Source: Saccoglossus kowalevskii
Lineage: Eukaryota; Hemichordata; Enteropneusta; Harrimaniidae
DNA: 52,797 nt
Reading direction: 5' to 3'
Assembly (NCBI RefSeq): GCF_000003605.2
Contig: NW_003142305.1
Coordinates: 8,244 to 61,040 of the forward strand
A program made the translations under genes and the position numbers. Positions 24,436 through 35,496 of the stretch are shown one piece after another. The first letter of the stretch is position 1. Each line of letters opens with the position of its first letter. A model generated the notes under the pieces. The model searched no databases, was not told the DNA's origin, and saw only the letters and a list, made by a program, of their open reading frames with translations.

Positions 24436-27400
24436 CTGGTCCAGTAGAAGAATGCAGTGAAGATAATAATTTTCAATGTCCTGATGGAAACTGCATACCT
24501 AAGGTGTTACTATGTGATGCACATAAAGACTGCAGTGACGGTGCTGATGAATCTCAATGTGATTGTAAGTACTATGTCATCTATGTATTTCTTGCCTCTA
24601 ACCATTTGGGTACTACCGTATGTTGTATTATGCCAACATTTCGGTGTAATATTTCGCCTATTTTTAGCGCTGCTGTCAACTTAGTTGACAGAACAGAGCT
24701 GTTCATATTACTGATCAGGGATCTGGCCAGCTGGTCGGCCCAACTGACGTTCAAAATTATTGACCATCAAATGCTTCCGACCAGGAAAATTGTAATATGA
24801 TTATAAAGTTGGCAACTCATTGTTTGTAAGTAAACATTTTCTGACGATACACAAAGTTTAATTTGAAATCTAAAATTCTGTCAAAATCAATTTCAATCTG
24901 ATATAACATGATCAAAGCAGAGTTCACAATTTGTTTATGCTACTCAAATAAAAACAATATGTTTATTGCGTGAATGGGTAAAATACATTTCAGCTCAAAA
25001 TCGAAACTGTTTTTCCAACTTTTACCTTTTAAAAATTGCTAATCACCGCTTTCAAAATCCAGCATGCACTATGAAATTCATGCCAACACATTATGCTACA
25101 TCATATTATTTCCGCAATGCAAACATTATGATCATTACCATTCGGAAAACATCACATTTAATCGGCAAATTTTCTTTGTATTTCATATCAAAACTAATAC
25201 ATTTTGTGTGTAATAAGTAACATGGCATCATGACCGAGTAAGAGGCATCATTGGTATATTTATCATTTGATTACTGGTACAAAATGTATCCAGAAAAGTC
25301 AAACGATCAAAGACTAGGTTTTATGATTAGCCAAGCTTGACCCGGCTGAAAATATGTAGGGGGGGGGGGGCACCTGAACATGGACATAAATAATGACTGT
25401 GGTAGGTTCAATATACCTAGGTAATGATATCTTCAAATTGTTCTGAATATTTTTGTCATCTTTGGAATTTTCAATTTTCTTGAAAATGGCTATTCCAATT
25501 GCTTTGATGCATGTACCGTACTTGACCGCGTTAGCGCCCATGCCCGGGCAAGCACCCACCCCCCACTTTTGCGCAATTTTTGACTCCCATGTGCGAAGCA
25601 CAAAATGGGAGTCTTTGCAGTTAGTGTGTCTGTATGTGTGTGTGTGTGTGTGTATGTGTGTATGTGTGTCCGACTGTTCCACTGCTATCTCAAGAACCAT
25701 ACATCGGTTTTTGATGAAACTTGGTGCATAGATGCTCTGGGCCAATGCGCAGATTTGATTAGGTTTTGGTAAAATTTCATGCTCGTTAATTACCTAATTT
25801 GCATGATAATTAGCTAATTTTTAGCTGTTCTATGACTGTTCCACTGATATCTAAAGAACCACTCATTGGATTTTGATGAAACTTGGTACATAGATGCTCT
25901 GAACATATGCGCAGATTTGATTAAGTTTTGGTGAAATTCCATGCTCGTTAATTACCTAATTTGCATGATAATTAGCTAATTTTTAGCTGTTCTATGACTG
26001 TTCCACTGATATCTAAAGAACCACTCATTGGATTTTGATGAAACTTGGTACATAGATGGTCTGAACATATACGCAGATTTGATTAGTTTTTGGTGAAAAT
26101 CCGTGCATATTAATTAACTAATTTGCATGATAATTAGCTATTTTTTAGTGGTTCCATGACTGTTCCACTGATATCTAAACAACCACTCATTGGATTTTGA
26201 TGAAACTTGTTACATAGATGCTCTGAACAAATGCTAGGTTTTGATTAGTTTTTGGTAAAAATCCGTGCATAGTAATTAACTAATTTGCATGGTAATTAGC
26301 TATTTTTTAGTGGTTCCATGACTGTTCCACTGATATCTAAACAACCACTCATTGGATTTTGATGAAACTTGGTACATACAATGTAGATGCTCTGAACAAA
26401 TGCTAGGTTTTGATTAGTTTTTGGTAATAATCCGTGGATACTAATTACCTAATTTGCATAATGAGTAGTCAATTTTCGATTTTTCCTTTGATATCTCAAG
26501 TACTAATCATCACATTTCAATGAAACTTGGTACATAGATGTCATATGACACTGCACAGACCTGATAATTTTTATGGTAATATCAGNNNNNNNNNNNNNNN
26601 NNNNNNNNNNNNNNNNNNNNNNNNNNNNNNNNNNNACTGATATCTCAGGTACTCATCATCACATATCAATGAATGTTTATACATGGATGCTGTAGGACAA
26701 TAGACAGACCTGGATAATTGTGGGTTAAAATCTGTACATATTAATTACCCAATTTGCATAATTAACCAATTTTAAGCTTTCACACTGATATCTAAAGTAC
26801 TAATTTCCATTTTAATGAAACTTAGTACAAAGATGCTCTAGGACAATGTACAAACCTAATTAGTTTGGGGTAAAACTCTGTTCATATTATTTCCCTAATT
26901 AGCATAATAATTCATAATTTTTTGGTTCTAATCACATTTCAATTAAACTTGGTACATAGAGTTTTTGTTACATTGCGCAGACCTCATTAGTTTTACAATC
27001 AAATCTGTTCATGTTAATTTTCTGATTTGCATAATTAGTTTTCAGCTAAGTTATTTCAAATTATATTTAATGTGTCTCCAATACTCTCAGCACATGGGAG
27101 TTCTTTCTAAGCTTTCTTTGATTATATTTGGGGTCACATTCGGCAAAGCGCCCACCCCTTCAAAATGCAACTAATTTAAAACTTGGTCTTGCGTAACGAA
27201 TTTTGGTAATCGTTTTTATATGATACAACGTGGATATCGATCGCTGTGAACAGGTTGTGAATGCGTAGAACACGGTAACCGTGCGTAAACTACGCTTCGA
27301 CAATGAACTGTTAATACAAGCAAAATGTGGTAAATATTTCATGCCATATTCAATCTACCGCACCTCTCAAAAATGGCTAGTTACTAGTTTTTTGGAAAAA

Positions 27401-30400
27401 CCATGTAGTTTATTCGCTGAAATCAATTCCAACAAACCGTACTTCGACATCGATAATTCACTTCCGCATTGCGTTACTGGAAAGTTTGCATCAGTACAAC
27501 ACAGCATTCTGATTGGCAAATAACCGACTTGACCCATTAGGTCAAAGGACGCTGCTTCAGGTCAAATGCAAATGCATCATGGCGGAAAGTGATTTTCATC
27601 GAGAGTTTGCGTACGATCCAACACCTTCATCAGTGGAGATAATATGACAATTTTGACTTTGACTGTGTTCCAACAGACTCAAATGTTTTTAATTTCGTAA
27701 ATTCTGGTGGTACGTAATTAATATTGTAATAAAATGTGCATATTTGTTGTGATCATTTCTGTTTCTTCATTGTGAAAATCAATGACGACTCAACTAATTT
27801 TGTAATTTGATTTTCCCTCAAAGACGTAATCTGTCACTTGATGAATCAAATTTTTCATTTGCACTCTTTTTCGAGGGGGGTGCTCGGGTAAGCGCCCACC
27901 CCTAAAAAATCATGATTTTCTGAGTTGAGGCCCCTGGGCGCTGACGCGGTCGAGTACGGTATTTTATCTGTAGGCACTGGGTGAACATCAATGCTTTTTT
28001 TGTGATGATATCTTAAATTCTGTGATTCTGATGAATACATTTGTTAATTTGGTATAAATATGTTAATTATGTGGAGTAGTTAAGTAACAAATTAAATTAC
28101 TCAATACTTCAATCTTTTTTGTAGCTGGCCCAGTAGATGAATGCGGTGAAGATAATTATTTTCAATGTCCTGATGGAAACTGCATACCCGAGACGTTTTT
28201 ATGTGATGCACATAAAGACTGCAGTGATGGTGCTGATGAATCTCAATGCGATTGTGAGTACTATGTCATCTACATATTTCTTGTCTATCCGTCTAGATAC
28301 CATGTTATATCATGACAAAATTTTGTTGTAATAATTCGTCCATTCTTATGTACTTTTCTATGATTTTGTGAATATTGCTTATCTATGCTGAACATTGCTA
28401 TGCTACACTGAATGTAACAATGACAATAGATCATCAGCTTTAGTAAATTTTGTCAAATCATTGTATATATTTCTATCATGTACTACTCTGCCTGTTATAT
28501 GTTGTAGGGTACTGCAATGATTGTCAAAATGATGGTACTTGTTTAAAGGTACGAACTGATGATGTTGTTGTCTTCTGTATCTGTAAACCACAGTGGACTG
28601 GTGACTACTGCGAAGTGCCAGGTAAGTTGTGACTATTCATAAAATCGTTGCATACTGTAGCCATTTATTACTGACAACTTAATTTATATATAGCTCTAAC
28701 CAATAATTTGATATACATGTACATTTCGTATGGGGAAGGCAGCAGATTTGTGGAAAAGAAAACAGAACAGAAAACTGGGCATCATTCAAATAAATACAAC
28801 TAGTAAAGAATAATTTAAATGATTAAATGTTTGATTCAAAATTGTAGATAATGTATAATCTAAATTGCATGTATTTAAAATAAAATTCAAAAAAGATACA
28901 CTCATGTCTTGCATTTGAAAGTGTGAGCAATTTATGCAAATCAGTATGCTAAATAATATGCTAATTTATGTAAATTATCTCACAACTCGACTGCATAATC
29001 CAGTGGAGGACACTTTGGTCAATTTTAGTTTATGTAATTTGATATTGCTTGTCATTTTCTTAGACAGTAGATGTTTATGTTATCCACATTATTGTGGTGT
29101 TTTACTGAGATTTGAGCATTTATTTTACAAAATATATTAAATTTACCTTTCTGAGGGAAATTATGGTCTGCACTTTTATTGTTGTACAAACATGACTGAG
29201 TTATACAATACTTCTGTTTTGAATGGTTTAGTAAACTTTTACCTCTCATTTCAGTCGCTCCACTTTGTGAGACTAATCAGTGTTTGAATGGAGGTGTTTG
29301 CCATTATTTAGGTGATAAAGTGGTGTGTAGTTGTGCTGTAGGTTGGAAGGGTCTTGTTTGTGAAGAACCTGATGGTAAGTATAGTTTAGTTGTGCTTATT
29401 CACTGTCTTGTCACTGATGCAATAGAAAATTGAAATTGATATAGTGATCTTGAAAAACTTCTGACTGTTGTAATTTGGTAAAATGAAATCTCCATTTAAT
29501 TATAAACAAACTAAGTGTAAATACAAAAGAAATCAGGAACTACAACATTCCTTGTTTACAGTCAACAAGCTAATTTTATTTTAACTTATAATCCCCACAA
29601 AATCATTTCTGATACTAGTGCACACTGCTTTAAAGGTGCAAATAAACACAAATAATGAAATATGTCTTATTCCCATTTGTATACCAAAAATACTTGTGGG
29701 TTTTACATGTAAAGCTCTGGCAATTCATAATGTTTGTTACTTTTCGCAAAGGAATTTCTAACTCTCCATAAAATCTTCTCGCCCAATACAGGGACTGGAT
29801 CATTAACAATGACAATTAGAAAAAAAATGCTGACGTATTTCTTTTCTCTAGAAACATTCAGAACGTCAGTGATAGGCATGTTATCTACCAGAATGTAATT
29901 CAATTCTGTCAAATATATTACATGCTTCTGCTTCATTATTTCCTACAGAGACTGTTGGCCACTGTAGTCACCTCCAGTTCCAGTGTGATGACGGCCGTTG
30001 TATATTTTCCCGTTTTCGCTGTAATGGCGCAGGGGACTGTCTAGACTCTAGTGATGAAGTCAACTGCAGTGAGTAACAAACCATTAATAGTCTTGACTAG
30101 TCTTAGTAATTCAAACCAACCACTTAACACTCTCAACTAGTGTTCATAATTCTAACTAGTCAGTACTCTCACTAACCATTCAGTATAGTCCTTACTAGTG
30201 TTTATGATTCTGACCAACCATTACTACTCTTGACTAGTGTTAGTAATTCTAACAAACCACTGTCCAGTATAGTCTCTACTAGTGTTAGTTATTAGTAATT
30301 CAAACCAACCATTTACTACTCTCAACTAGAGTTCATAATTCTAACCAGCCATCAGTACTCTCAACATGTTAGTAATTCTAACCAACTGACCTAATAGTCT

Positions 30401-32515
30401 CTAATAGTGTCATATAAAATACCAATCATCTCACTGTAATCAAACACATTGTTTATGTATTCCTCTAAGTCACCATGGGATGCTGTGCATAGTGTATGTA
30501 CCAGTGGGCACAGCATGTAATGTAGTATGCAGCATGTACTGTAGGATGCAGCATGTACCGGTGGATGCAGCACGTACCGGTGGATGCAGCATGTACCAGT
30601 GGGCACAGCATGTACTGTAGGATGCAGCATGTACCAGTGGGCACAGCATGTACCGTAGTATGCAGCATGTACTGTAGGATGCAGCATGTACTGTAGGATG
30701 CAGCATGTAGCGGTGGATGCAGCATGTACCAGTGGGCACAGCATGTACTGTAGTATGCAGCATGTACTGTAGGATGCAGCATGTACCGGTGGATGCAGCA
30801 TGTACCGGTGGATGCAGCATGTACCAGTGGGCACAGCATGTACTGTAGGATGCAGCATGTACCAGTGGGCACAGCATGTACCGTAGTATGCAGCATGTAC
30901 TGTAGGATGCAGCATGTACCGGTGGATGCAGCATGTACCAGTGGATGTTGCATGTACAATATAGCACTAGATTCTGCATGTAACAGTGCATGTTATATGT
31001 TTCAGTGTATGCAAAGTTTGAAACAGTGACCACCAACCTTGACAATGCCACAGAATGATTAATTGATTTTACTGTTTTAGCCCCTATTCAGGGGTTTGGT
31101 CATTTATAATTTATCAATTAGTGGTATCAGTGGTATTCGTTATTTTAAAATCCTTTTAAATATGCAATACATTGTTGAGAATGACTTGTATTTGTTATCC
31201 CACAGCAAGTATAGTCCCTTCCTGGTGTGCTGGTAAATATGACTTTCATTGTGAGGCAGATGACTCATGTATTGATATAAAACATAAATGTGATGGACCA
31301 TTGGATTGCAGTGATGGACAAGACGAAGCTGACTGTAAGTTCAACCCTTTGACTAAAATTCAGACTGAAAATAAAAATTGAGAATTAGCCTCGGATATCT
31401 CATCGAAATCTCTAGATATCTCATTAAAATCTCTAGATATCTCATTAAAATCTCTAGATATCTCATTGAAATCTCTAGATATCTCATTGAAATCTCTAGA
31501 TATCTCATTGAAATCTCTAGATATCTCATTGAAATCTCTAGATATCTCACTGAAATCTATAGATATCTCATTGAAATCCAATATTCACCTTGTGTTAAGC
31601 ATCCACCTACACATGATCCAAAAACTCACCCCCCTCCTAACCCTTTGATTATCTTCATTTTTCTCGCCATCATATCGATGCAACATTTTGTTAATTTTGT
31701 ACCAAATAGAAGTCATTTTGTCACAAATGCTTTTTGTATTTTCGGTAGAAAATGTTATTTTTGACTTCTTGAAAATTTCTACTTGGTGTATGGGTACCTA
31801 GGGTGGACCTTTATTAGATTTCAACATATAGTGAAGATATTTTAATTTCTCTAATTTTAGTGAATAGTTTTGTCATTTTTAAGTGAAAATATTATTTTTA
31901 ACTTCAATTGATTTGATCAAGTGTAAATTGACTATTTTCTTTTTCGTAGGTGGTTTTCGAGGAAGTGATAATAGCAGTGAGGGAACTGACAATTACATCT
32001 ACATCAGTACAAGTTACCAGACTGTTACGTTCACGATTGTATGTTCAATCGTTACTCTGGTTGTCATCATTGCTTGTGGTGTCGCAATTCACCAATATCG
32101 GCGTAGACTCCGTTATCGCTACCAGCTTGCTATGGCCATCACAAGACGTCGCAATAGACCCAGATCAAACATCTATGTTCCACCGCCATGCTTATCTAAT
32201 CTAGAACCACAGATTGATAGAAATGCTGACCCTGACCAAACACATGTCTACATACGTTATAGCATAAATAATGGCGTCCAGATTATCAGTCTTGGGGACG
32301 ACCACCTGTCATCACCAAGTTCAACGACAAACCAGAGCTCCCTAATAAGTAACGAGGATGCTCCTCCATCATACTGGGATGTTGTCCAAACAGATGAGAA
32401 CGCAGAGAATACACAGAATAGACAATCTGTATCATCTTCTACATTAGATGAATGCCCGGATGATGGGAATGACTCACCACCGCCCCCTTACCCAGCATGC
32501 AAGGTGAACACATGA
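24436..32515 (+). CDS. LDLRAD3-like single-pass receptor with LDLa/EGF modules, 3' seven exons
   Basis: Exons 24436-24564, 28125-28253, 28508-28621, 29255-29374, 29949-30068, 31206-31334 and 31950-32515 (TGA) all join in phase 1, about 435 residues. The first six are one module each: LDLa, LDLa, EGF, EGF, LDLa, LDLa. The LDLa modules keep six cysteines and the acidic calcium cage (for example [16 protein letters not shown]); the sixth cysteine of the last one is completed by the next exon. The final exon encodes a short stalk, a transmembrane helix ([20 protein letters not shown]), a basic stop-transfer run and a tail of about 130 residues with two PPxY motifs (PPSY, PPPPY), ligands for NEDD4-type WW domains. 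LDLRAD3/LDLRAD4/PMEPA1 proteins share the PPxY-tail design, but the interposed EGF pair is different. The signal peptide and any earlier modules are not visible. Confidence 0.85.
25582..27105. mobile_element. Helentron/pearl-like tandem-core element
   Basis: A perfect hairpin GACTCCCAT...ATGGGAGTC (25582-25613) is followed by a GT-rich run (25625-25670). About nine ~160-base units follow, marked by TTCCACTGATATCT, GATGAAACTTGGTACATAGA and AATTTGCATGATAATTAGCT. A final arm copy CATGGGAGT lies near 27093. A hairpin, microsatellite and tandem core recall pearl/DINE Helentrons, but no Helentron end was verified. A 50-base N gap interrupts one unit. Confidence 0.6.
26586..26635. other. assembly gap (50 N)
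   Basis: A run of exactly 50 N lies inside the tandem array, typical of an estimated-size scaffold gap. The true copy number of the array is therefore unknown. Confidence 1.
30090..30415. repeat. degenerate ~52-base tandem repeat in receptor intron
   Basis: Units share CTAGTGTTAGTAATTCTAAC and ACCAACCA-TACTCTC with many substitutions; roughly six copies. It begins about 20 bases after the donor of the third LDLa exon. Confidence 0.7.
30485..30960. repeat. 19-base minisatellite with 228-base higher-order repeat
   Basis: Units are variants of GCAGCATGTACCGGTGGAT, GCAGCATGTACTGTAGGAT and CAGTGGGCACAGCATGTAC. A 12-unit block starting at 30567 recurs at 30795. Because 19 is not a multiple of three and the unit lacks stops, all three minus-strand frames stay open for ~500 bases; these frames are artefacts. 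Confidence 0.9.
31390..31580. repeat. 21-base tandem repeat with GATATC palindrome, ~9 copies
   Basis: The unit is CTCTAGATATCTCATTGAAAT. Its length is a multiple of three, so both strands give open frames of repeated heptapeptides that are not genes. It starts about 50 bases after the donor of the last LDLa exon. Confidence 0.9.
31640..31930. repeat. tandem-core-type repeat copy in receptor intron
   Basis: One to two units of the family at 45.1-45.7 kb, recognised by TTATTTTTGACTTCTTGAAA, ACTTGGTGTATGGGT and CTAATTTTAGTGAATAGTTT. It lies immediately upstream of the final receptor exon. Confidence 0.6.
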
Positions 32516-33172
32516 TCGGTGTATGAGGCCATTTAGAATAGCTCATTGTAAGTACACATGCTTCAAATTTACAAGATGGTTGATCTCAACACCTACATGC
32601 GGAACGCATTCATGGTTGAATAGGAGGTTACAACTACTGTCCGCCACTGCCTTATTCAGGTCTAGAACAGTGGAGAAACTGGCGACCAAGTTTGTTATTT
32701 AATAATATTTTATAATATAAATACATCTCTACTTTTCATCGAGACCATACTTTTAGCAGTAAAAGTTTTTTTAATGTCACAAATACATTTTAGAAGGCCA
32801 TTTAGCTATTATCCCGTTTTATTTTTTACTTTTCTACCATAAATCATTACACACAGTTTAGTAGATTATTTCAGAATATGATAAATTATGAAAAAAAACT
32901 GTACACGTTATATGCTAAAGAATTAGAACAAAATCAACAATTGGTTACAGAATGTAATCGTAGTTGATTTCTGTAATTAAAATATTTTATACCGTGTATA
33001 AAATCCCATATTTGTATCACAGTAGTAATGTGTATAGCGTTATTTTCAATGTTTACTTTTGTTGTTTTTTTAAAGCCGTACATACATTTTTTGTACTTGC
33101 CTTGTCAACTTTTCTTCTTGACCCTCACCAATTTCAGTTGAGTTGAAAAAAAACTGTATCTGCTTTTATACC

Positions 33173-33886
33173 CAGGAGGGGGGGTTGCATGACACGATTG
33201 GTGGAAATGCATGTAGTCGTCTCATTTGCATAAATAAATATTCATGAGCAATGAAAAAAAATTGTCTTTTCAGTAAAATTGTGCCAAAATGCTTTCCGAT
33301 AGCATACGTGATAGTTCTAAATTAAGTGATTCTATCGTTACGAGCTGAAAAAAATATATCAACAAACTGAGACACGTTTTGATCAGACTCCAGCAAACTG
33401 TTGAAAGTAACCACAGGTTTTTTCTTTACCCTGATCATAGCAAGTTACGAAATTCATGGAGAATGCAGAGGCACGTTTATATTTCACTCTAGTACTATTG
33501 CTCAAAATTGCTCAAAATGTTTTCAGTGACTTTTGTCAGCGACAAGTTACCTAATTAGTATGCATTTCAAGCAACCACAGTGTGCGTGCATGCAGGTTGA
33601 AATGAAATAATTTTGAACGCAATAAAATCACGCGTAGAACTCAGGCTCCAGCAAGAAATTGTGGCTTCAAACTGGCTGTCGGTTGAATCGTATTGCACTA
33701 GACATAATTTTAGAGCCTGTATTTTTCTACGAGATGTTTCTAAGTTTTGTTGAGAATTATTCTGTAAAGAGATCACTGAAATTATTAAATATGTTGAATA
33801 TATTCATAAAAGGGACGTTGTTGCATTGACGATGGACTACGGACTGACTTTGAAACGGTCCATTCAGATCGGATGCAATCCCCCTG
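33173..33886 (-). mobile_element. hAT-like non-autonomous element, copy 2 (inverted)
   Basis: Reverse-orientation copy of the element at 18.1-18.9 kb. It starts CAGGAGGGGGGGTTGCATGA and ends GGATGCAATCCCCCTG, flanked by an imperfect 8-base duplication (TTTATACC / ATTATATC, 6 of 8). It lies just downstream of the receptor gene and may fall in its 3'UTR. Confidence 0.75.
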
Positions 33887-34713
33887 ATTATATCATAGTA
33901 TCATCATTAATAACATATGTAACAAGTCTGAACCATAAAACAGAATTTCTTTGAAAACTAGGGAACCATTTTGGTGTTATGCCTCCAATACTGTTCAATT
34001 AATAATACTAACCGACTGAGCAGTGCTATAAAGGTTACTTACTTTTTCACTCGTGGTGTAAGCCAATGGAAAATTAAACAGACTGTAAGGTTTGGGAATC
34101 CCTCTGAATAATTATGATGCTATGGTTTTTGAGCATTGAGTTGAATTTTGAAGCAAAAGTCAAAATTAGAAACAATAGTTTCTAATTATTTTTTACACAA
34201 AGGCTGATATTATAACTATGGAACTCAAAATACTTTCAGCTGAGCAAGACTCAAATTATGCAGTCTCTCAGACTATGGCCTCGGTTTTTGTGATCCTGAT
34301 TGTCAATTGATAGAAATCATGGTCAGATTTTATATCAAATATTTTGTAAAAAAAGAAGAAAAAAAACTTGTTATATTCATTCTTCAGTAGAAGAGAACGT
34401 ACTTGTTTATATTTTGTGTGCGAGTAAAGTGACTTGTTGGCATAACAACCAGTCATTGATGAAGATAAAATAATGAAAAATTGTTGGCTGCATAGTGCTG
34501 TAGTGTTGTTTTGTCAGGCTTTTCAAAAAATATATACAAATGACATCACAGTTTGATGACTCGTATTTATCTTTCTATGTCAGATAATATTGTTAACAAA
34601 TAATATATTTATTTTTTTCCTCTTGTGTGCAATGTACAAAATAAAGGCTTTTTTCCTGCATCACATTTCCATGGTTTTGCTGTGTTAGTAGTTACTTAGT
34701 TACTAGTATAGAC

Positions 34714-35496
34714 CATTAAAGGAAAAGTCAAGGCTTACAACATATTCCCAGATATAAGAGCTCGGCAAATGTAAGAAAATGCATTCAGTTTCTTTTATAG
34801 TCACTTTTCCTTCCTTGGATATTCAAGTTTTTATCAGTTTATGTAGTCCACCGTCTTCAGCGAAGGATTATGGGTAAAGTGTGGCATCATATTCTCTGTT
34901 GTTGGAAATTGGAAAAATGATTTCATCCATAACTTAAAAAGTTGAAATTCAAATTGGTTTAAAGTTTAGAAAAGAGTTGTCATGGCAACAGAACTGAAAA
35001 TATTCATTTTTGTGTTTTTATACCAAATGCTCAATTTTTCGTGTATTTTACACAATTTATCGATTCGAGTAGCTTATACAGGTGATACATAACCTGTTGA
35101 CTACATAAAGGGGTCAAAAAAGTGTCATTCTGTTTTCAACAAACAAAATAACGATTTTTATTCATTTTGAATTTTTGGCAATATCAAATTTCCTATTATT
35201 ATAATTATATACACGAGTAATATGCACACCGAAAATTTGAACTTATTCGCTACGGTATTTCTCGCGTTATAGATGAAAGCATTTTCTCAATTTTTCACAG
35301 CAGAGGATATGATCACACTTTACCCACAATCCTTTGCTGGAAAATCAAGATGGCGCACTACATAATACCAGAGTAATGTACCTCTGATATACTGATGAAA
35401 ATTTTATTATCTAGACTGTAAATTGCATTCTCCTACATTTGTGGAGCTCTTTCATCTGGGAGCATTATATCGTTTGCCTTGACTTTTCTTTTAAAG
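34714..35496. mobile_element. foldback element with >200-base inverted arms
   Basis: The left arm from TTAAAGGAAAAGTCAAGGC to about 34940 pairs with the right arm ending GCCTTGACTTTTCTTTTAAA. Shared internal landmarks are CAGAT-(T)AAGAGCTC, CAAATGTA-G-GAATGCA and GGATT-TGGGTAAAGTGTG. No coding capacity and no clear target duplication were seen. Confidence 0.75.

Larger units (their letters stand above)
25514..27961. mobile_element. TIR element with TACCGTACT ends (2.4 kb)
   Basis: The left end TACCGTACTTGACCGCGTTA and the complement of the right end TACCGTACTCGACCGCGTCA agree over 27 bases with two mismatches. Subterminal GCGCCCACCCC motifs are shared with the 20.8-22.0 kb element. The right interior holds an 80-residue frame (27281-27523) with no recognisable domain. 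The left interior is occupied by a younger tandem-core element. Confidence 0.75.
25380..28060. mobile_element. nested repeat stack in receptor intron
   Basis: The outer layer, at 25380-25513 and 27962-28060, is one tandem-core repeat (type with TTGCTTTGAT and AATGATATCTTCAAATT) interrupted at the TIR element. The middle layer is the TACCGTAC-ended element. The inner layer is a hairpin-bounded tandem array. The stack lies between the two duplicated LDLa exons. Confidence 0.65.

Noticed and set aside
30391-31051. Three long overlapping minus-strand frames rich in Cys, His and Tyr
   Set aside because: They are the three frames of a 19-base tandem repeat without stops. They lie in an intron on the other strand of the receptor gene.
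31353-31764. Frames of repeated heptapeptides on both strands
   Set aside because: They come from the 21-base intronic repeat, whose length is a multiple of three.
34037-34098. Minus-strand exon-like segment with acceptor ATTCAG and donor GTAAGT
   Set aside because: About 60 bases only, with no link in phase to the SPIDR-like exons and no recognised domain. It looks like part of a dispersed repeat.
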